Shown one piece after another: positions 17,729 through 31,700 of a stretch of 64,000 nucleotides of DNA (the first letter of the stretch is position 1; each line of letters begins with the position of its first letter). This DNA is from Myxococcales bacterium (lineage in GTDB: Bacteria > Myxococcota_A > SURF-8), in NCBI GenBank assembly GCA_003598065.1, contig QZKR01000108.1, positions 1-64,000 on the forward strand. Reading direction: 5' to 3'. The translations under genes were made by a program, and so were the position numbers. The notes under the pieces are model-generated. The model did no database searches. It saw nothing but the letters and a program-made list of their open reading frames with translations, and was not told the origin of the DNA.

Positions 17729-18342
17729 CCCGCCAGGCGGCACCGCGCAGCGATGGATCCGATGCGGCGTCCATTCGCTACGTAGAACTCTCTCCCGAAG
17801 GCTGGGCCGGCGTGGAGCGACTTTTCGGGGAAAAGGGCGCTTGCGGCGGCTGCTGGTGCATGTGGTGGCGCGTGGAGCGGGGCGGCCGGCTCTGGGAGGA
17901 GACCAAAGGCGATCGGGCGCGCCATCGCCTGCAGGAACTGGTGACCTCGGGGAAGGCGCAGGGCATTCTCGCCTATGCCGGCGACACGCCCGTCGGCTGG
18001 TGCGCCTTCGGGCCGCGGTCCGATTTTCCGCGCCTGGAAACCGTCAAAGCCTACCATCGCGACGATGCGGCGAACGTCTGGAGCATCCCCTGTTTCTACA
18101 TCGACCGCCGCTGGCGCGGGCGCGGCCTGGCGCGCGGCCTCTTGCAGGCGGCGCTCGCCGCGATGCGCGCCCGCGGCGCGACCCTCGTCGAGGCTTATCC
18201 CGTCACGGCGACGAAAGAAGGGGCGCGCCTCGCCGCCGCCTTCTCCTGGACCGGCCCTTTGAATATCTTCCGGGACGTCGGCTTCGAGGAGGTGCAGCGG
18301 TCCTCGCCGACCAAGCCGCTCGTGCGGCTGCGGCTGGGCTGA
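17725..18342 (+). CDS. GNAT-family N-acetyltransferase
   Basis: A 205-aa cytosolic protein starting behind a perfect AGGAGG. It has a Cys/Trp-rich segment (GACGGCWCMWWRVERGG) found in a distinct GNAT subgroup, then the acetyl-CoA binding region: VWSIPCFYIDRRWRGRGLARGLLQ, with the R/Q-x-x-G-x-G/A loop as RRWRGRGLA. The C-terminal end (NIFRDVGFEEV) is typical. The substrate is unknown. The gene converges on the sensor kinase with only seven bases between the stops. Confidence 0.88.
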   Translation: MTRQAAPRSDGSDAASIRYVELSPEGWAGVERLFGEKGACGGCWCMWWRVERGGRLWEETKGDRARHRLQELVTSGKAQGILAYAGDTPVGWCAFGPRSDFPRLETVKAYHRDDAANVWSIPCFYIDRRWRGRGLARGLLQAALAAMRARGATLVEAYPVTATKEGARLAAAFSWTGPLNIFRDVGFEEVQRSSPTKPLVRLRLG

Positions 18343-18349
18343 AACCGGC

Positions 18350-20614
<2,265 letters not shown>

Positions 20615-20874
20615 TTCCCGCCGGACGGCGGCGGCGGATCGGCGTCGTCCGTCCGCGCCGCAAAACCCGAAAACACACCGAGGCGCCGCTGCTTGCTTCG
20701 GCCCAGCAGCGCCTGTCCTTTTACCGACTTGAAAGCGGGTCAGCCAATCCAGGCTATCGGACGGAAACGGGAATTGTTTAGCGGATTGAACAAGCGCAAA
20801 GGCGGAAATCGTCCTCCAAGCTTCTTCTCACCGGGGATGGAGGAAACGCAACACCCCGCCGCGCCTTGGGAAAC

Positions 20875-22563
20875 CTAACCGCCAGCCCGCTTTCGCTTTT
20901 GCCGTCCCAAAGCCAGAAGACCGACAAACGCCGCCATCAGCAGGGCGGTCGAACCGCCGACGGCGGAACAACCGCTCGAAGCGCCTTTGGCGCAGCCTTT
21001 CGCCGCATCGCAACTCAACCCTTGAGAGGCGCAATCGAGAGAGATCCAGCCCGAACCCGCCGAATTGCAACTATTAAGGATGTCCCCCTCGCAGGCCGCT
21101 TCGCCGGGCGCGCACAGCGTTCCGTCGGGCATATCGCCGTCCCCGGGAACATCGCCATCGGCCGGCGAGTCGCCATCGGCGGGGGCGTCGCCATCCGCAA
21201 CGTCGCCGTCGGCAGGGGCGTCGCCGTCCGCCGGCAAATCGCCGTCGGCGGGCGCATCGCCGTCCGTGGGCGCATCGCCATCCGGCGCATCGCCGTCCGC
21301 CGCCGCAGGCTCGCAGGACCCGTCAACGCAGATCATGTCCAGGGAACATTCTTCCAGAATCCGCCAGCGTTCGTCGCGGCAAATCTGGGCCACGGCGAAT
21401 CCCAGGCAGCGCTGTTCGCCGTTCGTGCATTCCGGGCCCGCGCCGCAGCCGGGCTCGGGCTCGCCCGGGCAGCCGGCCGTGCCTATGCCGCAGCCGTCGA
21501 GCGTCGTATCGAAGGAACCGCGGTTGTCGGTGGACCAATCGTAGAAGGATTCCCAGCGGGCGCGGTAGTTGTCCACCGCCTGGACCTGCTGCGGCGCAGG
21601 CGGCTGGCCTTGCGGGTGGACGAGGATGAAGGCCGCCTTCCAGTGGCAGACGTCAAGCGCCGGGTTGCGAGGGCCTTCCTGGCGGACGATGTCCTCGATG
21701 GCCACGTCCACGCGGGTCCCCGTCTCTTCGCCGCTGGACCCGTGCCCCATGGGGATCGACGCCGAGCCCTGGACGTCTCCCACATCGACGACGAACATCG
21801 GCTCGACTTCCTCGGCGGTCCGCAACCCCATCAGATACTGGTCGAGCTGGCTGTATTTGACCGTTCCCAAGGGGTAGCTGAAGCGGAAATTGCCGCCGCC
21901 CAAATCCTCGATGCAGCTCCCGTACATCAGCGAGCAGGAATTGAAATAGTATGACCAGTGCTGATTGAAGCCGTTCGAACCGTAACCGTTGCAGGTGTCG
22001 CCGCCGGCGCTCCCGTCCCCGCCGGTCGGTTCGTAACCGCGCAACAGACACTGCATCCCCTGGCCGTCGTTTTTATCGAAATTGACGGCGGACAGCCAAT
22101 GGTGGCCGAACTCGTGGGCCTGCAGTTCGATGCCGGTAAGCGGGTAGAAGGGTACGATCGGCGCATTCAAGTCGGGATTGGACGGCAGGGTGTTGATGTT
22201 GCCCATGTTGACGGTGATGCGCAGGCGGCCCGTCGCGGAGCACGCCTGCTGCGTCCAGTCGAAGAGCGGCCTGCCTATCCCCTCGTTGGTGTTCTGCCAC
22301 GACCAGCCCTGCTGGATGTTGGTCACCGACGTGTTGAAGATGAAAAGGCCGTCGTAGTTGTCCTCGTGCGTGCGATAGAAGGCGCAGGCGACGTTGCCCA
22401 GGAAAACGTTGGGCATGGAGGCCCCGGGGAAGGCGAGGATCGAGCCGTCAAGATCTTCGATGACGGCGACTTCGCCCACATCCTCCGTGCGGGGATAGGC
22501 GGAAGGCGCGCAGAGGGCGAACGTGGCGGCGGCAACCCAGGCGGCGAGCGCAAAACGAGTCAT
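20875..22563 (-). CDS. secreted HExxH metalloprotease-like protein with DGD linker and CTERM-like tail
   Basis: A 562-aa protein with a signal peptide (AAATFALCAPSAYP). The N-terminal domain to about residue 350 holds a zinc-protease-type motif (QAHEFGHHWLSAV, about residue 150). A clear third zinc ligand is not obvious, so activity is likely but unproven. Two Cys-rich repeats follow (CTNGEQRCLG..C and CAPGEAACEGDILNSC), separated by a linker of about 12 'DGDAPADGD' units. The C-terminus has GCSAVGG, one hydrophobic helix (TALLMAAFVGLLALG) and a basic tail (RQKRKRAGG). This resembles MYXO-CTERM-type sorting signals, processed for surface display. The gene follows the giant gene on the same strand but has its own promoter. 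Confidence 0.8.
   Translation of the reverse strand: MTRFALAAWVAAATFALCAPSAYPRTEDVGEVAVIEDLDGSILAFPGASMPNVFLGNVACAFYRTHEDNYDGLFIFNTSVTNIQQGWSWQNTNEGIGRPLFDWTQQACSATGRLRITVNMGNINTLPSNPDLNAPIVPFYPLTGIELQAHEFGHHWLSAVNFDKNDGQGMQCLLRGYEPTGGDGSAGGDTCNGYGSNGFNQHWSYYFNSCSLMYGSCIEDLGGGNFRFSYPLGTVKYSQLDQYLMGLRTAEEVEPMFVVDVGDVQGSASIPMGHGSSGEETGTRVDVAIEDIVRQEGPRNPALDVCHWKAAFILVHPQGQPPAPQQVQAVDNYRARWESFYDWSTDNRGSFDTTLDGCGIGTAGCPGEPEPGCGAGPECTNGEQRCLGFAVAQICRDERWRILEECSLDMICVDGSCEPAAADGDAPDGDAPTDGDAPADGDLPADGDAPADGDVADGDAPADGDSPADGDVPGDGDMPDGTLCAPGEAACEGDILNSCNSAGSGWISLDCASQGLSCDAAKGCAKGASSGCSAVGGSTALLMAAFVGLLALGRQKRKRAGG
21080..21310 (-). repeat. in-frame DGD-linker minisatellite
   Basis: Short degenerate repeats of the type GGCGTCGCCGTC encode the Asp-Gly-Asp linker in the HExxH protein. 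The same repeat language recurs in the Cys-rich lipoprotein gene near 56.4 and 56.9 kb. Such tracts are prone to slippage and length change. Confidence 0.75.
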
Positions 22564-22620
22564 CTCCCGAACTCCTTGAATACGTCATGGAAGCGCATCG
22601 TGGCGGCGGTCCGACGAAGA

Positions 22621-22649
22621 AGTATATCACGACTCTCCCGGTTTGGCAT
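22621..22649 (-). promoter_or_regulatory. promoter for the HExxH protein
   Basis: On the minus strand ATGCCA and TATACT are separated by 17 bases. The -10 lies about 58 bases before the ATG, which has a GGAG ribosome-binding site eight bases upstream. Confidence 0.5.
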
Positions 22650-22689
22650 ACGGCGATCGGGAAAGCTAAAACGAGGCATAAAAGCACGT

Positions 22690-22713
22690 CGGGCGTCCCC
22701 AAGGGGACGCCCG
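22690..22713 (-). terminator. hairpin terminator of the giant gene
   Basis: A perfect 11-bp inverted repeat (arms CGGGCGTCCCC / GGGGACGCCCG) lies about 25 bases downstream of the giant gene's stop codon. On the minus strand it is followed by ACGTGCTTTTA, a weak T-run. Confidence 0.65.
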
Positions 22714-22738
22714 GCGCGTTTAGAAAACCGCTTTAGCG

Positions 22739-25700
22739 CTAGGGATCTTCCGGCGCCTGTTTGGCGCAGCGGAAACCGATGTCGCTGAGTCCGAACTGCG
22801 GCTTCACCAGCTGGCGGTATTGCACGCGCGTTTCGCTCTGGCTGCTGGCGTAGGAGCCGCCGCGCACCGTTTTGTATTCGCAGGTGCTCCGGCAGGCCGT
22901 ATCGCCTTCGCACCGCGTGTAGCACTCGCCGTTGCTCACCAGCGCCGGCGGGTACTGGCCCGTACCGGGCAGATTGTTCCACGCCTGGCCGGTCATGTAG
23001 GGGCCGTACCAATCCAGCACCCACTCGGCCACGTTGCCCGACATGTCGCAAAGCCATTCGGCCTCAAGCGTGCTCCAGTCCGTCATCCGGCCGTCGTCGG
23101 TGTAGATCAGGCCGAAGTCGGACGTCGTGTGGCCGCCCGCCGCGCCGTCGTAGAAGCAGGCCGATACGCCGCTCGCGCCGATGTCGGCCGGCGTCGTGTC
23201 GCGCAACGCCTGACCGGCGGCGTTCGTCGAACCGGCATAGTTCAATGGCTTCGGCGTCAACGTGTCCGGCGCAAAGCCGCTGCTCCACGGCCAGCGGTTG
23301 GTGTTCTCCACCGGCAACGGCTCGTCGAGGTTCTCGGCGCAGAGTTTCTGTCCGCCCGCGAACGTAAGACAGCTCGTGCCCGACGCCGCGCAGTCGGCCG
23401 GTCCGGCGCACGATTGGTAGCGGTAGCCTTTGGCGGCCGTTTCCCATTCATGCTCGGTCGGCAGACGGCCCTCTTTGTAGAGGCAGTACTGCTGCGCCGC
23501 GTACCAGGTCACGGACAACACCGGGTACTTGCCGTAGAGGGAGAGATTGTCGAAGTAGCGCGCCCGCAACTCCGAGCCGTAATCCGCCGGGTTGGACGTC
23601 ACGTTCTCGCAGCCGGTGGCGCATTTGCTCGCCGAGGGCGAGCAGTACTCGTTGGCGTTGGCGTTGCACTTCTGCGGCGAGGACGCGCTGACGCACTCCA
23701 TCGTGTTCGTGTTCCAGGTCCATCCCGAATCCTTCCGCCTCACGCAGTCGTCGAGGCTGTAGCCGGGCTCGCAGGTCACGCCGGTGGTCGTGTAGTTGTC
23801 CTTGCAGGCCTTGAACTCGGCGTTCGTCACTTCGTGCGTGCCGATGTAGAAAGCCGGCACGCGGGCGTAATGGTCCGCCTCGTCCACGAAGCTGCTCGTC
23901 GAGGAGCCAATCACGATCAGGCCGTTCGGCACCTTGGTCATGCCCTCCGGCGCGATGTCGATCTTGATCGCGTAGTGCGACACCGAGCCCCAGTCTTTGT
24001 AGGCCTGGTGCGTCTGAGTGGTCGAGTCGTAGCGTTTCGTGTTGCTGTGGGCCCGGACGTGCAGGTACCAGACGCCGTTGTCCACGTCCTCGTAATCGAG
24101 ACGCTTGTAATAGGTGCCGGCGGCCGGATTCCACAGGCCGTCGGGCGTCATCTCGCTCTTCGCCGGGCAGGCGTCGATGCAGGCCTGGTTCGCCCCGCAG
24201 GCTTCGCAGTCGAAGCCGGCTTCGGGTTTCTGCTGGTTGAATTTCCAGGAGTAGCCGAGGATGCGCCCGGCGCCCCACGCGTCCGACCCGGTGTCCTTGG
24301 CGATGAAGCGGAGCATCGGGTTGCGGCAGGTCATCTGAGCATCCTTGTAGTCGCACCAGTCGGCCGTGTAGCCGTTGGTCGCGCTGCCCACGGAATGGGT
24401 GGTCGAGCCGACGTCGGCGTCGAGGACCGCCGGGGCCGTGACGTCGAGGCGCAGCTTCCAGAACGCCGGAGTGGACCAGGTCGCGCCGCCCGTGCAGGAC
24501 AGGGCTTGCACGACGAAGCAGTATTCGCCGTCGGCCGCCGGAACCGTGTATTCCTTGGTGGCCGGGTTGTTGGTGCAGCTGTTGGCGATCTCCGTCCACG
24601 TTTCGGCCGCGGGATTGAAATTCAGGTCGCAGGCCGCGCCCGGCGCGACGGAGGCCAGATTCTGGCGGACGCGGAATTTCTGGATGCCCGAAGCGGCGTT
24701 GCCGCGGAAACGGAACACCGGGTTCTTTTTCGCCGGCGGATCGGCGCTGTTATAGGCGTACCAGATGCTTTCCACGGGATAGTTGTCCACGCTGTCGATC
24801 TGGATAGCGACGGGGGTCGCATCGACGACGATGTGGTAGCGCACCACCGACGACCACACGCCGTCGGACGTATGCGCGCTGTTCTTGGCGTTGTTGCGCG
24901 CCTTGAGGTTGAGCCAGTAGTGCCCGTTCTCGTTGCCCGGATAGAGCGTCGAGAGGGCGTAGCTCTTGGTGCGCGTGCTGGGGTTCGCGATCAGGTAGGC
25001 CGCGTTCGCCGTGTCGCAGTCGCCCTTGTTGGCGTCCAAGTAAGGATCTTGAGCCGCCGGCACCTTATGGAGATTGACGCACCACGAACCGACGCCGCTC
25101 TCGTTGTCCACGCCGTCCCAGTTGAAAACCGGCGTGGCGTTCGCCCGCGCCTGATGTTCCGGATGCGTGGGCGAAACGATCGTCAGATCGGCCGGCGTCG
25201 TGGTGTCGATTCTCAGGTCGAACACGCCGTTCAGGCTGGCCAGGCCGGACTGGCTGACCAGCTTCACGGCGAACGTCCATTCGCCGTCCGCCGGAGCATA
25301 GGCGGCGGAGGTGAGATCGAGATTGGTGATCGAGCCGCCGCCCGACGGGAAGGGCAAGGCCCATTCCAGGTTGGGGTTGAAGCCCGGGTTCTTGGCGATC
25401 ACCACGAACTGCTCGTCCCCGACGGGCGCGCCGCAGTTCGTCGTGCATTCGCGGTAGGCGTGCTTTTCGATGTAGGCCGGCAAGCCCGCGTACTGCGCAA
25501 AATACGGGTCGAGCGGGTCCGCCCCTTTCTGCCAGGCCAGGGAAAGCGTCGAATGACGGTACCAGTTGGCCGACATCGGGTGCGTGCTGGAGGAGATCGT
25601 CGGCGCGGCCGGGTTGGTGTAATCCACCAGGATCCGGGCGTGCGTGTAGGCGCTCCACTTGCCGCTGGTCGGATCGGCCGGGTTGGAAAGCGAGTTGTTG

Positions 25701-28700
25701 CGCGCAAGAACGTGGAACCAGAACACGCCGTCGTTGAGGTTGGTCGGGTGCGTGTAGCTGCCGATCGTCGTCATGTAGCTGTCCGCGTGATTGAGGCAGA
25801 AGTCGGCGTTCTGCCAGTAACCCGAATTCAAGGGGCTGTTCGGATCGATCTGATCGATGACGGCGCAGTATTCAACGACGCTGGAGAGGTCCTCGTTCGC
25901 GTGGAACAGGAACGTGGGCTTGCGCAGGTTGGTCCAGACGTTCGGGTCGTGCGAGGCGTAATCGACCACCGGACCCGTGCCCGGCGACGAGCCGTAGGGC
26001 GCCGTCGTATCGATGCGGACGGTGAACTTGTCCTGTCCGCCCCAGCCGCCGGCGCCGTTGCGGGCCCGCACGTAGAACTCGTTCGCCCGGCTGGACATCG
26101 TCGTGTTGAGGTACGGATCGGACGTCTCGCAGGTGTAGCCGGCGTCGTTGTTGGCCGGATTGACCCGGTAGCTGTAGCAGTAGATGCCGGAAACGTCGGT
26201 CAGGTACGGCCAGCGCAGCCAGACGCTGCTTGATTGATACCAGGTGCTCTCGTTCGGGTGCGTGTCGGAGTAGATGTTCGGCGCGCCCGGACCGCTCGTG
26301 TCGGACTTGAGATCCAGCGAATAGGTGGGGCTCCAGTTTCCGGCCATGCTTCTGGCGCGGATGGTGAACTTCCACAGACCCTGGAGCTGGGAAAGGGAAA
26401 CCAGGGCCGTGGTCACCGAGCCGCCCACCGAACTCGTCGGCAAATTCTCGCCGTTGGGCTTGGTGAGCCAGTATTCGTAACGATCCACGCCGGAATAGGC
26501 GGAGAACGACCAGTAAATCTGCGGCTGATCGTCGCGATACCAGCCGAGCGGACCGGCCGGAACCGCCCAGACGGCGGAGAGCTGCACCAGCGCCGGCGGC
26601 AACCCGTCAACGTGGACCGCGCGCGGCGAGCAGCCGTTCGCCGGGCTGTTGCAATCGCCGATCCACTCGGTTTCGCTCTCGTTGTCCTTGGTCAGCACCT
26701 TCCAGAAGTACGTGCCGGGTTTCAGATTGCCGGCCGGCGGCTGCCAGCTCGGCGTGGAAAGCCAGCCCGAGGTCCAGGCGCGCGGATAGTTCGGATGGCT
26801 CGGATTGGGATCCGTTTCGGCGTCGGTCCCCGCCGCCACCATGAATTTATAGAGTTCGGTATCCGCCGCGTTCGGATCGACGACGGCGCCCGCCTGGAAC
26901 GTCGGCCGGTCGGTGTTGATCCAGTCGCTCGAACCGGTCGGCGGCGACGGCGGACTGGGAGGATAGATCAGGCCCGTCTCCGCGATGCGCAGGTTGGAAT
27001 TGAACTGGCAGCGCGCCGGAGCCGTGGCGCCGCAAATGGCCGTGTTCGACGGGTTGGACCAGTCGCTCTCGACCGTATAGTCGGCGACCTTGACGAACAG
27101 CTTGTTTTGCTGAATGTCGCCGTAGCCGTCCAAAAGCGCCCACCAGAAATGGAAGTCCCAGGCGGTTCCGTCGCCGGCCACCGCGGTGACGGCGCTCTTG
27201 GACTGGGAAATCTGGACTTTGTCGTTGTTGAAACTCGCACCGGACTCGCTGAACACGTAGCGGGCCTGCGCCGGGTCCCATTCGGCCATGAACAGGCCGC
27301 GCGTCGTCACCCATGGCGAGGAGCCCTGGACGGCCACGGCGAGGAAGACGCGCCGGATGTTTTCGCGGCCGTTGAAGTCGGTGATGCGGACGACCGCTTC
27401 CTGCAACGCGTTGGCGTAGAGGTGGACGTCCTGGGAATTGACGGCTACTTTCGCCACCGGGTAGGTCCGCGCCACGGAAGCGACCTCGCTGGGCTTGTTG
27501 ATCTGGACGCGGTAGGTGGACTTGGTGCTGTAGAGCCCCAGGCCGTTCTTGGCGATGACATGGAGATACCACACGCCCGGCGGCTTGTTGGCCGGCGAGG
27601 CCGTCCCTTTGTAGGCCGGCGCGCCGCTGAAATCGATGTCCGGAGGCGGCGCCGGATCGGCGGCGGCCGCCGATTCCGAACAGGTCGCGCAGCCTTCGGT
27701 GGGCGTGAAGCTCGCGTTGTCGGCGTAGGCCCAGATGAATTTCGTCACGCCGGAGTACGCGGCCGACCAGAATTTGAAGACCGGCGGCGAACCCAGGTTG
27801 CCTTCCGGATACCAGTCGGTCTGCACGGGATACCAGTCGGAGCGGATGGTCGGGTTGAGCGGGCCGCTGTCCACCTGGATCTTGTAGTTCGTCGCGTCGC
27901 CCCACGCCGGGCCGCTCAGGCCGGCCACGACCGTTGCGCTGTTCTTGGCGCGGACGTTGAAGTACCACACGCCGTTGGCCAGAGGCGTCGTCTGGCTGTA
28001 AGTCGTTCCCGGACCCTTGCGGTTGGCCTCCGGATCGGCGATCGGATCGGGAGCGTTGGGCGTGATCGTGTAGGCGTAATCCGAGATGCCGGAGAACGGG
28101 CTGGCGACCAGCCAGGAGAAGTCGGGCGTCGAATCGTTCTGCCAGCCGATCGGGTTGCCGTTGCCGTCCTGCGGATGCGTCGGACAGGAAACGATCGGCT
28201 TCTGCGGCTCGATATCGACGCGGATGCGCCGGTGCACGGGCGGACTGGTCCATGCGCCGGAGGCGGACTGGGCGCTGATGTGGAACCACCACTCGCCGTC
28301 GTCGGTCGGCAGATTCGGCGTGAAGTCGAATCGGTGCGACAGCGTTTCGGGGCCGACTTCGTATTGGAATGCACTGTAGTTGTTGTCGTTCTCGGTGCGC
28401 GTCAGATCGAAGCGGTATTTCTGGATGCCGCCCTCGGTCGCTCCCAACCACGTCACGTCGGCGTAGGCCGTCGAGTACCACTTGGCCGGATCGGCCTGCG
28501 GCGCGACGGAGACGGTGATGGCCGGCGGGTTCTTGTCGATGAGCACGCGGTAGTGCTTCGCCGGACCCCACTGACCCGCCTTCGACTTCGCCTTGACATG
28601 GAAGTACCACGTACCGTCCGCCTTGTCGGAGAAGAGCGCCTGCCACGGCGGGCCGTAAATCAGGGGCAGCAGGGCGTCCGGGTCGTTCGGGTTCTCGGGA

Positions 28701-31700
28701 TCGACCCATTCCGCCGGCGCCGTATTGTCGAACTCGTAATAGAAGCCGAGAACGCCGCACGCCGAAGCCGGGTCCACGCCCCAGGTGAACTGCGGCGAGT
28801 TGTTGGCAAGCCACCTGTCGTTCTGATCGTTGTAGTCGTTCAGGTAGTCGTGAGTCGGGGAGGTCAAGAACACGACCTGCGGTTCGTAGGTATCGACGTT
28901 GACCTTGAGCGTGGTCCAGGCGCTCCAGAGCAGGGAGCCGTTCTGGCTGCGGACGTGGACGTACCACGTTCCGTCTCCCGTCACGTTCCAGCTTGCCTGG
29001 AACGGGCCCGCGCCCTGCTCGCTCAGGTCGTCGGCGACGATCGCCGGGTTGGTGTCGATGGGATCGGTCAGAATCTGATCCACGATCCACTGATGGTTGA
29101 CGATGCCCGAGGTGTCGGAGGCGCTCCACTGGAAATCGACCGCGCGCGAGGCGTAGCACTCCGTCGGGTTCGGATGCGAATCCGAGGAAAGCGCCGGCGC
29201 CTGCGGCCGCGAGGCGTCGGGCGTCGTGGCGGTAGTGATGGTCGAGGAATCGGAGACGTTGCCGTTGGCGTCGACCGCATCGACGCGCAGATACCACGTC
29301 TGACTGTCGCCCACCGTCAGCGTGTGCTGGACGACCGCCGGGTCGGGGAGCGGATTGGGCTGCAGGATCGGGGCCTCGTTCAGGCGGTTTGAGTAGGCCT
29401 CGACCTCGATGATCGCCGCCGTGCTGTTATCATTGGCGGTGCTGATCCCGTCTTCGCCAACGGGGCGGATAAATTCCACGGTGACATTGGTCGCGTCGTA
29501 GCCCGGCGTGGACACGGGCGAACCGCCGACGGTGCGCCACTCGTTCGGGACCTCGATCCCCATCTGGCCGTAGTCGGCCCTGAAGCCGCGCGACGAATAG
29601 AAGGTCAGCTCGCCGGTCGGCGGGTTGTAGCGCGTCAACGCGACACGTTGGTTTTTGAAGACGCGGTGGCTCGTATCCAGGAAATGGACGCGGAGTTTGG
29701 AGATGATGCGGTGCGAGACCGCGAATTTCCAGGCCACCGTGGCGGAGCTGACGGAGGCCATGCTCCAGTAGGACGACGGATTGGATGTGCTATGGCTGCC
29801 GTCGACAGCCAGGGCGCAAGTCGAACCGGGGTCGCCGTCCGTGCAGCCCGCGGCCACCAGCAGGTTGCCGACGTCGCTCTGGGTGGTCGAGCCGTACACG
29901 TTGTAGTGGTGCGCGTCGGAGACCACGTTCCATTTCACCGTGACGTAGCCCTGGCCCTGTTCGCCGTAATTCACCGGCGAACCGGCCGCCACCGTCGTCT
30001 GGACGTTCGCCGGCACGGCCGGCGGCCGGAAGTCCTGCCCGAGGATTCCCGCCTCCGTGTACCACGAAGACAACGTGCCGAGCACGTCGGAGCAACGATA
30101 CCGGAAGTGGTAGGTTTCCCCCGGCGTCATGCCGTCGTTCATCTCGTTGAGATCGCCGTTGTCGGCGAAGTAATACTTCTGGCGCGGTCCGGTGGCGGAC
30201 TGGGCGAGGATCGGCGCAAAGCAGGCGTCGCAGGCCGATCCCTGGCAGGAGCCGAGGCAGGCGTCGCCCACCGCCACTTCCAGGAACACCTGATTGGCGC
30301 CCTGGCCGCCGGCGTCGGAAATCGGGTCCCACCTGACCACCACGCCGTAGCCCGACTCCTCGTAGTCGAAATAGAGCGGGCCGTCGCAGTCGGGCGGCGA
30401 GAAGTCGAGGTTGATGCATTTGACCACGGGCGGATACAGGACGTTGCCGCCCGCATCGGCGAAGACGGTCTGGACGCAACGGAGGCCGTCGGAGATGTCG
30501 CCGAGGCCCGTGTTGAGGTTCCACGGCTTCGTGAACGCGCCCGACGGGCCGAGGCTCTCGAAATTGAGGAATTCCTCGCGCGACAAGGGGGTCGAACTGC
30601 GGCTGTTCAAGATCGACACGTAAATCGGCGTCCAGGCGTCGCTGGCCGTACCCTTCAAGGTGACGTCCGGCGCATTGGCCCACGCGGGCATCTCCTCGTC
30701 GCCCACCCAGATGGAGAAGGTGGCGGCGGGAGCCGTGGTGTCGATCGTCACCTGCGCCGGGGCCGACGCCTGGCTGACGTTGCCGACCGCGTCGTAGGCG
30801 TACGCGCGCACCCACCAGACGCCGTCGGGGATCAGTTCGCCGGAAGCGCCGTCGGAGGCCGTATTCGGATGAACCCGCGTGACGAGCCAGTACGCGCCCA
30901 TGTCTTCGACGAAGTCGGCGTCAACGCGCTTTTCCTTGCGCTTGGGCGAATTGAACTGGCTGGTCGCGTCCCATTCCAGTTTATACGTGCCGTCCAGGCC
31001 GGCGGGCATCAACCCCGAACCGGCGCCGGTATCCGCGCCCGGATCGGCAGGTCGATGCCAGTTCCAGGTGGGCGTCGTCGAGGCGCTCGGATTTTCCGTG
31101 GACGCCACGTCCGTCGGCGCGTTCGGCGACGTTTTATCCAAAAGGATCGACGCCGAAAGCGGACCGGACTGGTTGCAGGCCAGGTCGCGCAGCCAGACGT
31201 AGACGGTGCGATTGCCGTCGGCGCCGGCGGCCAGCGTGTAGTTCATGCTGGGTTGCCACGTCGTCCATTGGCTCATCTGGCACGTCGGCGGCGTGCTGGA
31301 GTCGCTGATGCGAATGTAATCGCATGCCGCGCCCGTTTTGGCGATCCGCACCGAAACGACGGAACTGTTGGTGGCCGCCGCGCCGTTGTTGATCGTGACG
31401 CCGGTGAGCGAGCAGCCGGCCGTATCGACGATGAGGCTCGCCTGCGGCGACTGCGCGGACTCGTTGCCGGCTTTGTCGTAGGCGTACACCCAGAAATACC
31501 ACTGGCCCACGTCCAAGGGCGTGGAATGGGTATAGGTCGGGGAGCCGGTGACGTAGTCGATGATGTCGTCAAGCGGCTCGGACGGATGCCAGGTCCGGCT
31601 CCAGACGACCTTGTAGGTCTTATCCTCGGTCCTCAGGCCCGAGATCTGATCCGCAGGCGCCGTCCAGGTCCAGGTCGGCGTCGTGTCGCCGGTCGGGTTG

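Noticed and set aside
21080-21310. CRISPR array in the repetitive tract
   Set aside because: The repeats are short, degenerate, in frame and without spacers; they encode the DGD linker.
22742-23000. Diversity-generating retroelement targeting the FGE-fold tip
   Set aside because: The C-terminal codons are not enriched in AAC/AAT-type variable codons, and no reverse transcriptase or template repeat is visible in the window.
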